Translations under genes and position numbers: made by a program
In this document: positions 53,962 to 64,000 of the stretch, in pieces
How positions within the stretch are numbered: the stretch's first letter is position 1
Layout: each line of letters starts with the position of its first letter
The notes under the pieces: model-generated
The model's database searches: none
Told to the model about the DNA's origin: nothing
Seen by the model: only the letters and a program-made list of their open reading frames with translations
Assembly (NCBI GenBank): GCA_905181935.1
Contig: CAJIZV010000002.1
Location: 248,001-312,000, forward strand
Direction: 5' to 3'
DNA from: an uncultured Amylibacter sp.
GTDB taxonomy: Bacteria > Pseudomonadota > Alphaproteobacteria > Rhodobacterales > Rhodobacteraceae
Length of the DNA: 64,000 nucleotides

Positions 53962-56796
53962 TTAAATCATATCCTTTAAGTAGAAACCCGTATAACTTTC
54001 TTTAATTCTTACAACTTCTTCGGGTGTTCCTAGAGCAACTATTTTGCCACCTTGATCACCTCCTTCAGGTCCAATATCAATAATATGGTCCGCAGTCTTA
54101 ACTACATCAAGATTATGCTCTATGACAATTACTGTGTTTCCTTGATCAACTAATTCATGCAATACTTCCAATAACTTACGTACGTCTTCAAAATGTAAAC
54201 CAGTTGTTGGCTCGTCTAATATATATAAAGTTTTACCAGTCGAACGTTTAGCTAATTCTTTTGAAAGTTTAACACGTTGCGCTTCACCTCCAGATAAGGT
54301 CGTTGCGGATTGACCAACTTTTATGTATCCTAAACCTACTCGCATTAATGCTGTCATTTTATCACGAATGCTTGGAACAGCTTTAAAAAATGCTTCAGCA
54401 TCCTCTACAGTCATATCAAGAACGTCTGCTATACTTTTTCCCTTAAATAATACTTCTAATGTTTCTCTATTATACCTTTTACCCTTACAGGTCTCACATT
54501 CTACATAGACATCAGGCAGAAAATGCATTTCTATTTTAATCAAACCGTCACCTTGGCATGATTCACATCGTCCACCTTTTACATTAAAGCTAAAGCGTCC
54601 AGGTTTATAACCCCTAGTTTTTGCTTCAGGAAGTCCTGCAAACCAATCTCTGATAGGAGTGAATGCACCGGTATAAGTAGCTGGATTTGATCGTGGCGTC
54701 CTCCCGATAGCACGCTGATCTATATCTATAACTTTATCAAGGTAATGTAGTCCTCGGACTTCATCACATTGTGCAGGTGTTTGTTTTGCACCATTTAAGC
54801 GCATAGACGCTGTTTTGAAAAGTGTTTCGATTGTTAAAGTCGACTTCCCCCCCCCTGAAACACCAGTCACACAGGTGAAGGTCCCAAGTGGAAAATTTGC
54901 ATTTATACCTTTTAGATTATTACCTGTCGCATTTGTAATGGTTATTTCTTTACCGTTACCACTACGCCTATGAGCTGGTACTGGAATACACTTTTTGCCA
55001 CTAAGGTATTGGCCTGTAATAGATTTCTTGTTTTTAATAATTTGTGCAGGTGTGCCTTTAGCAATTATTTGACCACCATGAACACCTGCTCCAGGACCTA
55101 TATCAAGCACGTAATCTGCACTACGAACTGCCTCTTCATCGTGCTCTACTACTATTACAGTGTTTCCCTGATCACGTAAATTTTTTAAGGTTTCAAGTAA
55201 TCTACCATTATCACGTTGATGTAATCCAATAGATGGCTCATCTAATACATATAAAACTCCTGTAAGACCTGAACCAATTTGACTTGCCAATCGAATGCGC
55301 TGACTTTCTCCTCCAGACAAAGTCCCTGAAAAGCGAGATAATGTAAGATAATTCAGACCTACATTAACAAGAAAGCCTAATCTTTCACGGATTTCTTTTA
55401 AAATAGCTAATGCAATAGTGTTTTTTTGTTTGGTTAGGCTCTCCGGAACAGATTTAATCCATTCTAGTGCCTCTTTAATAGACATTTGTACGACCTGCCC
55501 TACATGCAAGTCATTGATTTTAACTGCTAATGCCTCAGGCCGTAAACGATAGCCATTGCATGAACCGCAATGGCGGTTATTTTGGTATCTTTCAAATTCT
55601 TCACGCACCCAATTACTATCAGTTTCACGATACCTACGTTCCATATTTGGAATAATGCCCTCAAAGTTACGAGTGACCTCATAAACACGTCCACCGTCAT
55701 CATACCTAAATTTAATCTCTTTTTTACCGGAACCGTGTAACATTAATATGTGAATAGTTTCAGGAAGGTCGCGCCAAGCTGCATTTGTATTAAAATCATA
55801 ATATTTAGCCAATGATTCAATTGTTTGTTTGTAATAAGGAGATTTTCCTTTGGCCCAAGGAGCTAATGCGCCTTTGAATAAACTTAAAGATGGATCAGGG
55901 ACAACTAAACGTTCATCAAAAAATAGCTCAACACCAAGCCCATCACACTCAGTACATGCTCCAACTGGTGCGTTAAAAGAAAATAATCTTGGTTCAATTT
56001 CAGAAATAGTAAAACCACTTACAGGGCATGCGAATTTTTCTGAAAAAGTAAAACGCTGTGGTTTTTTATCTTTTGAAGCTATTTCTAATATCGCTATACC
56101 ATCAGCTAAATCTAATGCAGTTCGAAAACTATCTGCAAGACGTTGTTCTAAACCAACTTTAATAACAATACGATCAACTACAACGTCAATATTGTGTCTA
56201 AATTTTTTATCTAAAGTTGGTACATCATCTAAATCATAAAATTCTTTATTAACCTTAACCCTCTGAAATCCTTGTTTTTTTAAATCTTGAAACTCTTTTT
56301 TATATTCACCTTTTCGATCTCGTACTATTGGTGCAAGTAAATATGCCCGCGTACCTTCTTCCATGGTCATCACTCTATCAACCATTTCTGAAATTTGTTG
56401 AGCTTCAATAGCCAGGCCTGTAGCTGGTGAATATGGAGTACCTACACGCGCAAATAAAAGTCGCATATAATCATATATTTCAGTTACAGTTCCAACCGTC
56501 GAACGAGGATTTTTTGAGGTAGTTTTTTGCTCAATTGAAATAGCAGGTGAAAGGCCTGATATGTGATCAACGTCAGGCTTTTGCATCATATCAAGAAATT
56601 GTCGAGCATAAGCAGATAAACTCTCAACATATCTTCGCTGACCTTCAGCATATATAGTATCAAATGCAAGTGAAGACTTGCCAGATCCAGACAACCCCGT
56701 GATAACTACTAATTGATCGCGTGGAATATCTACATCTATAGATTTAAGATTGTGTTCACGTGCGCCGCGAATTTCAATATTCTTAAGTTCTGCCAT
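53962..56796 (-). CDS. uvrA: Excinuclease ABC subunit A
   Basis: Damage-recognition ATPase of nucleotide excision repair, 944 residues. First ATP site [14 protein letters not shown] near residue 33 and second [15 protein letters not shown] near 650. Both halves carry LSGGE signatures ([33 protein letters not shown]) and DEP Walker B motifs. Zinc-binding cysteine sets are visible, for example CESCQGDG...[10 protein letters not shown]; an [10 protein letters not shown] set is present too. I see no SOS box of the alphaproteobacterial GTTC/GAAC type in its upstream region. Confidence 0.98.
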   Translation of the reverse strand: MAELKNIEIRGAREHNLKSIDVDIPRDQLVVITGLSGSGKSSLAFDTIYAEGQRRYVESLSAYARQFLDMMQKPDVDHISGLSPAISIEQKTTSKNPRSTVGTVTEIYDYMRLLFARVGTPYSPATGLAIEAQQISEMVDRVMTMEEGTRAYLLAPIVRDRKGEYKKEFQDLKKQGFQRVKVNKEFYDLDDVPTLDKKFRHNIDVVVDRIVIKVGLEQRLADSFRTALDLADGIAILEIASKDKKPQRFTFSEKFACPVSGFTISEIEPRLFSFNAPVGACTECDGLGVELFFDERLVVPDPSLSLFKGALAPWAKGKSPYYKQTIESLAKYYDFNTNAAWRDLPETIHILMLHGSGKKEIKFRYDDGGRVYEVTRNFEGIIPNMERRYRETDSNWVREEFERYQNNRHCGSCNGYRLRPEALAVKINDLHVGQVVQMSIKEALEWIKSVPESLTKQKNTIALAILKEIRERLGFLVNVGLNYLTLSRFSGTLSGGESQRIRLASQIGSGLTGVLYVLDEPSIGLHQRDNGRLLETLKNLRDQGNTVIVVEHDEEAVRSADYVLDIGPGAGVHGGQIIAKGTPAQIIKNKKSITGQYLSGKKCIPVPAHRRSGNGKEITITNATGNNLKGINANFPLGTFTCVTGVSGGGKSTLTIETLFKTASMRLNGAKQTPAQCDEVRGLHYLDKVIDIDQRAIGRTPRSNPATYTGAFTPIRDWFAGLPEAKTRGYKPGRFSFNVKGGRCESCQGDGLIKIEMHFLPDVYVECETCKGKRYNRETLEVLFKGKSIADVLDMTVEDAEAFFKAVPSIRDKMTALMRVGLGYIKVGQSATTLSGGEAQRVKLSKELAKRSTGKTLYILDEPTTGLHFEDVRKLLEVLHELVDQGNTVIVIEHNLDVVKTADHIIDIGPEGGDQGGKIVALGTPEEVVRIKESYTGFYLKDMI

Positions 56797-57135
56797 AGTT
56801 CTGCCTCAAACATCTTTTCTATTACTTAAGGCAACTAAAATAATATGCGATACTTTTTTGATGTAAAAATAAGAAAAATATAATTTATTTATAATATTTT
56901 GATAATAATGCTTTGGCTTACTCACAATATAAGTAAACATGCAATGTATGTACGGTTATTAAAAATATTAGATATTAAAAACTTATCATAATTCAAATTG
57001 TTTAAGTTGTAGAATTTGCCTAATATTGAAAAATTACTTATTATTATTTATTTTGTAAAAATTTTCAGCTTTTATTCAATCCCCAAGGCATTATGATAAG
57101 TTAAAAATATATATTAGATTCGTCGAGGATACAAA
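56797..57135. other. Divergent promoter region between uvrA and ssb
   Basis: 339 very AT-rich bases that must hold the promoters for both repair genes. No gene, no GAAC-N7-GAAC or GTTC-N7-GTTC LexA site. AATATTAG (56964-56971) and CTAATATT (57020-57027) are an inverted pair 48 bases apart, which may be chance in such AT-rich DNA. Confidence 0.45.
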
Positions 57136-57636
57136 ATGGCAGGCTCATTAAATAAAGTAACGTTAATCGGAAACCTTGGTGCAGACCCTGAAGTCCGGAC
57201 ATTTCAAAACGGTGGTAAGGTATGTAATATAAGTATCGCGACTTCAGAAAAATGGCGTGATAAAAATACTGGTGAAAATCGTGAAAAAACTGAATGGCAC
57301 ACTGTTGCAATTTTTGCAGAAGGCCTAGTCCGAGTTTGTGAACAATATCTCAAAAAAGGCTCTAAAGTTTACATAGAGGGCGCTTTGCAAACACGAAAGT
57401 GGCAAGATCAATCTGGAAATGACAAATATACAACTGAAGTTGTAATACAAGGCTTTGGTGGGACGTTGATCATGCTTGATGGACGCTCTGGTGGCGACAA
57501 TTCTATTAGTAATCAAGCTCCTAACTATGGGTCTGGAAGTGGAAATGCTGTTGGAACATCTAAACCAAGTAGTTATGATCAAGGCAGTCAATCAATGCCA
57601 AATCCAAGTGATTTGGATGATGAAATTCCTTTCTAA
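57136..57636 (+). CDS. ssb: Single-stranded DNA-binding protein
   Basis: Bacterial SSB, 166 residues. OB-fold (residues 1-112) with [39 protein letters not shown] and [15 protein letters not shown] Gly/Ser/Asn-rich linker follows and the acidic tip is [10 protein letters not shown], through which SSB recruits repair partners. The ribosome-binding site is GAGGA. Placement beside uvrA is common in proteobacteria. Confidence 0.97.
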   Translation: MAGSLNKVTLIGNLGADPEVRTFQNGGKVCNISIATSEKWRDKNTGENREKTEWHTVAIFAEGLVRVCEQYLKKGSKVYIEGALQTRKWQDQSGNDKYTTEVVIQGFGGTLIMLDGRSGGDNSISNQAPNYGSGSGNAVGTSKPSSYDQGSQSMPNPSDLDDEIPF

Positions 57637-57759
57637 ATATTGTTAATAATACTAGTTATTATATTACGCCTAATAACGTCATTTGGTGTGTCGGTTTTAT
57701 GTAAGCACAACTTATGCAATTATTATTTGTTAGACAAATATTTATGACAGGGGAAACTA

Positions 57760-58719
57760 ATGAAAATTGGTTTTATAGGGTTAGGTAATGTTGGTGGTAA
57801 ATTGTCAGGATCATTGTTACGCAATAATGTTAATTTATATGTACGTGATTTAGACTTAGATTTAGTACAGACTTTTGTTGATCGGGGTGCTGGAACAGCA
57901 AAAACTAACAAAGATTTAATGGAAATTTGTGATGTAGTTATCACATGCCTGCCCTCACCTGCAGTTTCAGCATCTGTAATGGAAGCCAAAGACGGAATTT
58001 TGGCTGGTATGTCAGATGGTAAAATTTGGATCGAGATGTCTACCACTGATCAAACAGAAGTTTTGCGACTTGGTGAGTTAATTATTGCAAAGGGTGGTCA
58101 AGCCGCTGATTGTCCGGTTTCAGGAGGATGCCATCGCGCAGACACTGGCAACATAGCTATTTTTGCAGGCTGTACTCGAGAAACTTTTGATACCATATTA
58201 TCATTACTAAAAAAAATGGGGCGCAGAATATTGCATACTGGCGAACTTGGCTCAGCTTCTGTTTTAAAAGTTGTGACCAACTACCTAGCTACAGCTAATC
58301 TTTTAGCCTGCTCTGAAGCTTTAGTTACTTGTAGTGCTGCTGGTATGGATTTAAGTACTGCATATGAAGCAATTAAGATCAGTTCAGGAAATTCATTTGT
58401 TCACGAAACTGAAAGCCAAGTAATACTAAATGGTTCGCGTGATATTAGTTTCACAATGGATTTGGTAGCTAAAGATATAGGATTATTTCAAAACATTGCT
58501 GATCGACACAATGTTCCCCTAGAAATATCACCATTATTAATTGATATCTTTGCTGATGGAATAGAACGGTTTGGTCCACGAGAGTGGTCTTCAAATATTA
58601 TAAAACGATTGGAAGAAGCAACAGGATTACAGATAATAGCGGAGGGATTCCCGGCTATAATGACGGACGATGAACCAGAAGAATCTGGTTATGAAATTAT
58701 ACCTATTTCACGCATATAA
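57760..58719 (+). CDS. NAD(P)-dependent beta-hydroxyacid dehydrogenase family protein
   Basis: 3-hydroxyisobutyrate dehydrogenase superfamily, 319 residues. The Rossmann fold starts GFIGLGNVGG (residues 4-13). The substrate motif DCPVSGGCHRAD (usually DAPVSGG) and the catalytic lysine in SVLKVVTNYL are conserved; the C-terminal half is helical. The C-terminal extension (about 285-319) is acidic and has no counterpart I recall. Substrate is not predictable from sequence; tartronate semialdehyde, 3-hydroxyisobutyrate or similar are family options. It stands between ssb and gyrA without an evident partner. Confidence 0.85.
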   Translation: MKIGFIGLGNVGGKLSGSLLRNNVNLYVRDLDLDLVQTFVDRGAGTAKTNKDLMEICDVVITCLPSPAVSASVMEAKDGILAGMSDGKIWIEMSTTDQTEVLRLGELIIAKGGQAADCPVSGGCHRADTGNIAIFAGCTRETFDTILSLLKKMGRRILHTGELGSASVLKVVTNYLATANLLACSEALVTCSAAGMDLSTAYEAIKISSGNSFVHETESQVILNGSRDISFTMDLVAKDIGLFQNIADRHNVPLEISPLLIDIFADGIERFGPREWSSNIIKRLEEATGLQIIAEGFPAIMTDDEPEESGYEIIPISRI

Positions 58720-58872
58720 AAATATTTACCTAAACACCATTAACTATTTGTTTTTTATAGTTTTTATTAAATACCGCCACAATGCAAAACTTGACCTTTT
58801 AAAAACACTATAAGTTGCGTTTTGTTGCTAAACCTGCTACATAATATACAAAATATAGCAGGTGAACAGACC

Positions 58873-61593
58873 GTGAATGACGAAATAGAAATCCCAACAG
58901 GTGATACACCAAAAACACCATCATATGATGGTCCGCAGATTTCTATAGAAGAGGAAATGAAAACCTCTTACTTGGATTATGCCATGTCAGTTATTGTAAG
59001 TCGCGCAATTCCTGATCTTAGAGATGGCCTAAAGCCTGTTCATCGGCGCATTTTATATGCGATGCACGAAAACGGATATACTCATTCAAAATCATATCGT
59101 AAATCTGCTAAATCAGTAGGTGATGTTATGGGAAGTTACCACCCACATGGTGATAGTGCTATTTATGATGCCTTAGTGCGCATGGCTCAAGACTTTTCAA
59201 TGTCTTTGCCTTTAATTGATGGTCAAGGAAATTTTGGTTCGATGGATGGTGATAATGCTGCTGCTATGCGTTACACTGAAGCGCGATTAGATAAGCCATC
59301 TGAATATCTTTTATTAGATATTGATAAAAATACAGTAAATTTCCAAGATAATTATGATGGTAAGGAGTCAGAACCTACTGTTTTACCTGCACGTTATCCA
59401 AATATGTTGGTAAATGGTGCGGGCGGAATAGCCGTTGGTATGGCTACTAATATTCCACCTCATAATTTGGGCGAAGTAATAGACGCTACCTTAGCACTTA
59501 TAGAAAACCCTGATATGACTAGTGCTGATTTGATGGAATACGTTCCTGCACCTGATTTTCCTACAGGCGCCATGATTTTAGGACGCGCAGGTGCAATTAA
59601 AGCATACAATGAAGGTAGGGGGTCAGTAATAATAAGGGCCAAAACTCGTGTCGAAGAAATACGCAAAGATCGTTATGCCATTGTTATTGATGAGATTCCT
59701 TATCAGGTAAACAAAGCTACAATGATCGAAAAAATTGCTGAGTTATCCAGAGATAAAAAAATTGAAGGTATATCACACGTACAAGATGAATCTGACCGAG
59801 TTGGTGTTCGAGTTGTAGTTGAATTGAAACGTGATGCTACTGCTGAAGTTGTTTTGAACCAATTATTCCGATTTACTCCTTTACAAACATCATTCGGCTG
59901 TAACATGTTGGCTTTAAATGGCGGCAAACCTGAACAGTTAACATTATTTAAATTTCTTAATTACTTTGTCGGGTTTCGTGAGGAAGTAGTTGCTCGTAGA
60001 ACAGCTTTTGAGTTAAATAAAGCTCGTGAACGCAGTCATATACTATGTGGCTTGGCAGTAGCTGTGTCCAATGTCGATGAAATTGTTGCAACTATTAGAG
60101 GATCAAATGATCCAGCCGAAGCCCGTGAAAAATTAATGACACGCCTGTGGCCTGCAGCTGACATAGCTCAATACATAACGTTAATTGACGATCCTAGTCA
60201 TACGTTGAATGAAGATAAGACCTATAATTTATCAGAAACTCAGGCACGAGCAATTTTGGAACTAAGGTTACAACGCTTGACGGCTATGGGCGTGAAAGAG
60301 GTAACTGACGAATTAGAAGATTTGGCTAGCAAAATTCAAGATTATTTAGATATTCTTCGTTCACGAGAACGAATTATGGCTATTATTTCTGCTGAATTAC
60401 TTGAAGTGCGTGAAAAATTTGCTGTTCCCCGCCGAACTGAAATTATAGATTGGGCTGGTGATATGGATGATGAGGATCTTATCGAAAAGGAAGATATGGT
60501 CGTCACAATAACTAACTCTGGCTATATAAAGCGTACAAACCTGGCAGAATTTAGGGAACAAAAACGTGGAGGCAAAGGCATTCAAGGTATGTCTACAAAA
60601 GATGAAGATTTTGTTACAAACATGTTTGTTGCAAACACGCATACTGCACTATTGTTTTTTACTACTGATGGTATGGTATATAAGCTAAAAACATGGCGTT
60701 TACCACTTGGTGGCCGTAATGCTAAAGGTAAAGCCATTGTTAATATCCTGCCTATTGATCCAGGCGTTTCTATAGCAGCATTAATGCCAATTGATGCACC
60801 TGATGATGAATGGGGAAATCTTCAGATAGTATTTGCTACCGATAATGGTGGTGTTCGTCGAAATGCTTTGTCAGACTTCACAAATGTAAAATCTAATGGT
60901 AAAATTGCCATGAAATTACCAGAGGGTGTTTCTATTGTTAATGTACGAATAGCTACAGAATCTGATGATTTCCTATTAACCACATCATTAGGAAAAGCAA
61001 TTCGCTTCCCAACAACTGATGTACGAGTATTTAAGGGAAGAGATTCTACTGGCGTCAGGGGAATTAAGTTAGCCAAAGAAGATAGTGTAGTATCAATGGC
61101 TGTAATCCGCCACGTTGAGGCTTCGTCTGACGAACGTACAGCATTTTTTAAGATGAGACGCGCATTAACTGAGAATGAAACACCGGAAAATAATATAAAT
61201 ATTGAACGGTATAATGAATTAGCGGCCTTAGAGGATTGGATTTTGATTATTACATCTGGTGGGTATGGTAAAAGATCATCTGCACATGAGTACCGTGTCT
61301 CTGGACGAGGTGGACAAGGTGTTGCGGCAGCTAATTTAGATCGTAGAGACGATACTGTAGTTGCTGCATTTACAGTACACGAAGAAGACCAGATAATGTT
61401 AGCAACTTCGACAGGTCAATCAATCCGTTGTCCTGTATCAGGGATTTCACTACAGGGCCGATCATCTTCTGGGGTGAGAGTCTTTAATACTAAAGATGGT
61501 GAGAAAGTAGTATCGGTTGCTTACATAGCAGATACTGACGAAGCCGATACTAACGAACAAGGCGAACAAGAAGAAGTTCCATCTGATAGCTAG
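58873..61593 (+). CDS. gyrA: DNA gyrase subunit A
   Basis: 906 residues from a GTG at 58873 (reads [13 protein letters not shown]), preceded by AGGTGA. The frame is open 17 codons further upstream, but homologues begin near this point. The breakage-reunion domain has [21 protein letters not shown], the quinolone region [17 protein letters not shown] with wild-type Ser and Asp, and the catalytic tyrosine in MRYTEARL. The C-terminal beta-pinwheel includes the gyrase box region [10 protein letters not shown]. An insertion of charged residues (about 760-790, [14 protein letters not shown]) is typical of alphaproteobacterial GyrA. The last 15 residues are acidic. Confidence 0.97.
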   Translation: MNDEIEIPTGDTPKTPSYDGPQISIEEEMKTSYLDYAMSVIVSRAIPDLRDGLKPVHRRILYAMHENGYTHSKSYRKSAKSVGDVMGSYHPHGDSAIYDALVRMAQDFSMSLPLIDGQGNFGSMDGDNAAAMRYTEARLDKPSEYLLLDIDKNTVNFQDNYDGKESEPTVLPARYPNMLVNGAGGIAVGMATNIPPHNLGEVIDATLALIENPDMTSADLMEYVPAPDFPTGAMILGRAGAIKAYNEGRGSVIIRAKTRVEEIRKDRYAIVIDEIPYQVNKATMIEKIAELSRDKKIEGISHVQDESDRVGVRVVVELKRDATAEVVLNQLFRFTPLQTSFGCNMLALNGGKPEQLTLFKFLNYFVGFREEVVARRTAFELNKARERSHILCGLAVAVSNVDEIVATIRGSNDPAEAREKLMTRLWPAADIAQYITLIDDPSHTLNEDKTYNLSETQARAILELRLQRLTAMGVKEVTDELEDLASKIQDYLDILRSRERIMAIISAELLEVREKFAVPRRTEIIDWAGDMDDEDLIEKEDMVVTITNSGYIKRTNLAEFREQKRGGKGIQGMSTKDEDFVTNMFVANTHTALLFFTTDGMVYKLKTWRLPLGGRNAKGKAIVNILPIDPGVSIAALMPIDAPDDEWGNLQIVFATDNGGVRRNALSDFTNVKSNGKIAMKLPEGVSIVNVRIATESDDFLLTTSLGKAIRFPTTDVRVFKGRDSTGVRGIKLAKEDSVVSMAVIRHVEASSDERTAFFKMRRALTENETPENNINIERYNELAALEDWILIITSGGYGKRSSAHEYRVSGRGGQGVAAANLDRRDDTVVAAFTVHEEDQIMLATSTGQSIRCPVSGISLQGRSSSGVRVFNTKDGEKVVSVAYIADTDEADTNEQGEQEEVPSDS

Positions 61594-61618
61594 TAATTAA
61601 AAAAACGACATATTAATT

Positions 61619-61650
61619 AGAGCCAGTATAATTCTGGCTCTTTTCTTTTC
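61619..61650 (+). terminator. Rho-independent terminator of gyrA
   Basis: AGAGCCAG-TATAATT-CTGGCTCT followed by TTTCTTTTC: 8-bp perfect stem and a T-rich tail, 26 bases after the gyrA stop. Confidence 0.92.
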
Positions 61651-61675
61651 CCATTTGTAATCGTAAAACGCACAC

Positions 61676-63025
61676 ATGACAAAACCTATTCATATTATTG
61701 GCGGCGGAATGGCCGGATCAGAAGCAGCATGGCAAATAATTAATGCTGGAATACCTGTTATTTTGCACGAAATGCGCCCTAAAGTTGAGACGTTTGCCCA
61801 TCAGACACAAGATTTAGCTGAAATGGTTTGCTCCAATTCATTTAGATCTGATGATGATGAAGCTAACGCCGTTGGTTTATTGCATTGGGAAATGCGTGCA
61901 GCAAATTCAATTATTATGGAAATGGGCGATCAACACGCCCTACCCGCTGGATCAGCATTAGCTGTAGATAGAGAAGCTTTTTCTAGTGCGGTAACAAAAA
62001 AACTTGTGAAACACCCATTGTTAACTGTGGAGCGAAATGAAGTTCATGGGCTACCCCCTAAAGAATGGGGTAATACTATTATTGCCACAGGTCCATTAAC
62101 ATCCAAAGATATGGCAAATGATATTTTGGCTAACACAGATCAAAAGTCTTTAGCATTTTTTGATGCAATTGCGCCAATTGTATATGCAGATAGTATTGAT
62201 ATGTCTAAGGCTTGGATGCAATCACGTTATGATAAGGGTGATACAGAAGAAGAGCGCACAGCTTATCTTAATTGTCCCATGGATAAAGAAACATACGAGA
62301 ATTTCATAGATGCTTTGTTATTAGCAGAAAAAACTGAGTTTAAAGATTGGGAAAAAGACACACCCTATTTCGATGGATGTTTGCCAATTGAAGTTATGGC
62401 TGAACGTGGGCGTGAAACACTACGCTGGGGGCCAATGAAGCCTGTAGGTTTAACTAATCCTCATCAACCTCAGATAAAAGCACATGCGGTTGTTCAATTG
62501 CGTCGGGACAATGCTTTGGGAACTTTATTTAACATTGTTGGGTTCCAAACCAAGATGAAATATAGTGAACAATCGCGGGTTTTATCAATGATACCTGGTT
62601 TGGAAAATGCAAAGTTTGCACGTCTTGGTGGTATACATAGAAATACTTTTATTAATTCACCATTGTTGTTAGATGACCAAATGAGACTTAAATCACGGCC
62701 TAATATTAGGTTTGCTGGACAAATTACTGGTGTCGAGGGATATGTTGAAAGTGCTGCGATGGGATTACTAGCAGGAAAATTAGCGATTGCTGAACACTGT
62801 GGAAAAACCTGTAATAGTCCACCAAATACAACTGCAATGGGTGCTCTGATCAGCCATATAACAGGTGGTGCAGATGCAAAAAACTTTCAACCTATGAATG
62901 TTAACTTTGGATTATTTCCTCCAATTGATAACGTCAAAGGTGGGCGGCGTAATAGAAAAGATCGTTACAAAGCTTATACTGATAGAGCAAAAGAGGAATG
63001 GACAAATTGGTTGAGTGCCGTTTAA
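61676..63025 (+). CDS. trmFO: tRNA uracil-54 C5-methyltransferase, folate/FAD-dependent
   Basis: Makes ribothymidine-54 in tRNA using methylenetetrahydrofolate and FAD. It has 449 residues. N-terminal FAD motif [15 protein letters not shown], then [25 protein letters not shown] with the conserved Cys. [18 protein letters not shown] and [22 protein letters not shown] are also characteristic. Complete and ordinary; 26 bases separate it from gluQ. Confidence 0.97.
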   Translation: MTKPIHIIGGGMAGSEAAWQIINAGIPVILHEMRPKVETFAHQTQDLAEMVCSNSFRSDDDEANAVGLLHWEMRAANSIIMEMGDQHALPAGSALAVDREAFSSAVTKKLVKHPLLTVERNEVHGLPPKEWGNTIIATGPLTSKDMANDILANTDQKSLAFFDAIAPIVYADSIDMSKAWMQSRYDKGDTEEERTAYLNCPMDKETYENFIDALLLAEKTEFKDWEKDTPYFDGCLPIEVMAERGRETLRWGPMKPVGLTNPHQPQIKAHAVVQLRRDNALGTLFNIVGFQTKMKYSEQSRVLSMIPGLENAKFARLGGIHRNTFINSPLLLDDQMRLKSRPNIRFAGQITGVEGYVESAAMGLLAGKLAIAEHCGKTCNSPPNTTAMGALISHITGGADAKNFQPMNVNFGLFPPIDNVKGGRRNRKDRYKAYTDRAKEEWTNWLSAV

Positions 63026-63051
63026 ATTGATTAAATAGGGGTGAACCTTAA

Positions 63052-63876
63052 ATGATAATAGAACGCTTTGCGCCTTCACCCACTGGTTTTTTACACTTAG
63101 GCCATGCCTATTCTGCCTATTTGGGCTATAAATCAGCACAAAATGTAGAAGATAAATTTTTATTACGTATTGAAGATATTGATTTTAATAGATCAAAAAA
63201 AAAATATGAGAACCAGATTTATAGTGATTTACATTGGCTTGGTATCAAATACGAAGAGCCTGTCCTTCTTCAATCAACTCGTCTAATTGCTTATAATAAC
63301 AAATTAAAAGAACTTTGGAATTGTCGACACCTTTTTGCTTGTAATTGTACTCGTAAAGATATTGAAATTTCTGCTGCTCCACAAGAAAATGGAGTACCAT
63401 TAGCTGGTCCTGACGGTAAAATTTATCCAGGTACTTGTTTAAGCAATCACCAACCCTTGGATATGCCTGAAGATGCATTACGATTAAACATGCACAATAT
63501 TAAAAAAAACAACTTCTACTTTGATGATATGGAGTTTGGTAAAGTATCTTTCACTAAAAAAGATGTTATTGATAATATAGGTTCCGTTATCATAGCACGA
63601 AAGGATATTGGTATTTCATATCATTTATCAGTAGTTTTAGATGATGCTTTTCAAGGTATTACTCATGTAACGCGAGGAGCTGATCTGTTAGAAGCTACTA
63701 AAATCCATGTTATTTTACAACATTTATTAGGGTTACCAACACCTATCTATCGCCACCATCGGTTAATTCGAGACAATACAGGCCGTCGTCTCGCTAAAAG
63801 AGATGACTCAAAATCAATTAAATCATATCGAGAGGCAGGGTTTACTCCAAAAGACATAATTTCAATGTTTGATTAA
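63052..63876 (+). CDS. gluQ: Glutamyl-Q tRNA(Asp) synthetase
   Basis: Truncated glutamyl-tRNA synthetase paralogue (274 residues, no anticodon-binding domain) that attaches glutamate to queuosine at position 34 of tRNA(Asp). It has RFAPSPTGFLHLGHAYSAYL (HIGH motif) and zinc ligands in FACNCTRKD and YPGTCLS. ITHVTRGADLL and the KMSKS-like LAKRDDSKSI are also present. Its TAA overlaps the convergent hisI stop. Confidence 0.95.
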   Translation: MIIERFAPSPTGFLHLGHAYSAYLGYKSAQNVEDKFLLRIEDIDFNRSKKKYENQIYSDLHWLGIKYEEPVLLQSTRLIAYNNKLKELWNCRHLFACNCTRKDIEISAAPQENGVPLAGPDGKIYPGTCLSNHQPLDMPEDALRLNMHNIKKNNFYFDDMEFGKVSFTKKDVIDNIGSVIIARKDIGISYHLSVVLDDAFQGITHVTRGADLLEATKIHVILQHLLGLPTPIYRHHRLIRDNTGRRLAKRDDSKSIKSYREAGFTPKDIISMFD

Positions 63877-64000
63877 GTTTCAGGCTTAATCAATATTTTT
63901 TCGTGTCCATTTTGAATCTCTGTATAAAAACAGTGTCGCCGGTTTGTATGACATGCCGGTCCATTTGGAGTTACTAATAATAGTAGGCAATCTCTATCAC
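63873..64000 (-). CDS. hisI: Phosphoribosyl-AMP cyclohydrolase, C-terminal part
   Basis: The frame enters from beyond the window end and stops with TAA at 63873-63875. The visible 41 residues include DRDCLLLLVTPNGPACHTNR and then RHCFY, matching the zinc-binding C-terminal signature of HisI (GPACHTGRRSCFY type). HisI opens the ring of phosphoribosyl-AMP in histidine synthesis. The two stops of gluQ and hisI share the palindrome TTAA. Confidence 0.88.
   Translation of the reverse strand, partial: DRDCLLLLVTPNGPACHTNRRHCFYTEIQNGHEKILIKPET

Noticed and set aside
55850..56239. 129-codon plus-strand frame
   Set aside because: Antisense to the uvrA coding region; no support.
56797..57135. SOS (LexA) box for uvrA or ssb
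   Set aside because: A GTTC occurs right at the uvrA start but no second GTTC or GAAC at the required spacing was found.
58822..58872. Upstream ATG start for GyrA
   Set aside because: The extra 17 residues have no counterpart in GyrA; the GTG at 58873 has AGGTGA upstream and aligns with homologous starts.
1..64000. tRNA or rRNA genes, CRISPR arrays, insertion sequences, prophage
   Set aside because: I looked for cloverleaf termini, repeat-spacer arrays, transposase motifs and terminal inverted repeats and saw none that hold up by eye.

Overview
The window is a gene-dense, AT-rich (mid-30s % GC by eye) stretch of a bacterial chromosome. It is most likely from an alphaproteobacterium of the Rhodobacteraceae, of the small-genome marine Roseobacter type. 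Pointers are: an IscR without the usual three-cysteine cluster motif; a perfect palindrome of the Irr/ICE type in front of iscR-suf; an Lrp-type PutR beside a type B PutA; a (6-4) photolyase with the Fe-S cysteine pattern of Agrobacterium PhrB; an NtrC-family DctD without the GAFTGA loop; and very tight packing, with several convergent genes whose stop codons overlap or almost touch. I see no tRNA, rRNA, CRISPR array, insertion sequence or phage gene.

Layout. 1-3.2 kb: the tail of an unassigned gene, then a DctB/DctD two-component system. 3.3-6.4 kb: purine genes purB, purC, purS, purQ (minus strand). 6.5-8.1 kb: idi and hemF, divergent. 8.2-12.9 kb: glycine cleavage operon gcvT-gcvH-gcvP behind a tandem glycine riboswitch. 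13-16.3 kb: a polar amino acid ABC transporter behind a directly repeated upstream element. 16.3-23.4 kb: a LacI-type regulator divergent from a tripartite tricarboxylate transporter (tctABC), an acylating aldehyde dehydrogenase (SauS-like) and an acyl-CoA ligase (SauT-like). I read this as a candidate uptake and activation pathway for sulfoacetate or a similar small anionic carboxylate, and it is the most distinctive metabolic unit here. 23.7-28.9 kb: a branched-chain amino acid ABC transporter (livKGFHM) with a possible 44-residue gene filling the livF-livH gap. 28.9-32.9 kb: putA and divergent putR with a perfect 11-bp inverted repeat between them. 33-36.2 kb: a light-repair operon of phrB, a DUF2256 mini-gene and a second photolyase.

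36.5-40.9 kb: a phosphonate-type ABC transporter (phnD-phnC-phnE-phnE) followed by an overlapping HAD-IIA hydrolase gene broken by one extra base in a C5 run. 41-41.7 kb: gph. 42-48.8 kb: iron-sulfur assembly operon iscR - cysteine desulfurase - sufB - sufC - sufD - membrane protein - sufS, with the palindrome upstream. 48.9-64 kb: housekeeping genes: an alpha/beta hydrolase, anmK, tyrS, two peptidyl-prolyl isomerases, coaD, uvrA, ssb, a hydroxyisobutyrate-dehydrogenase-like gene, gyrA, trmFO, gluQ and the 3' end of hisI.

Nutrient-uptake genes for amino acids, small organic acids and phosphonates are interleaved with core genes, as expected of a marine heterotroph. Three substrate-binding protein genes (polar amino acid, tctC, livK) are each followed by a GC-rich stem-loop inside their operon, which would let the binding protein be made in excess. 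A similar hairpin follows phnD. All calls come from reading the sequence and from family knowledge; no database search was run.
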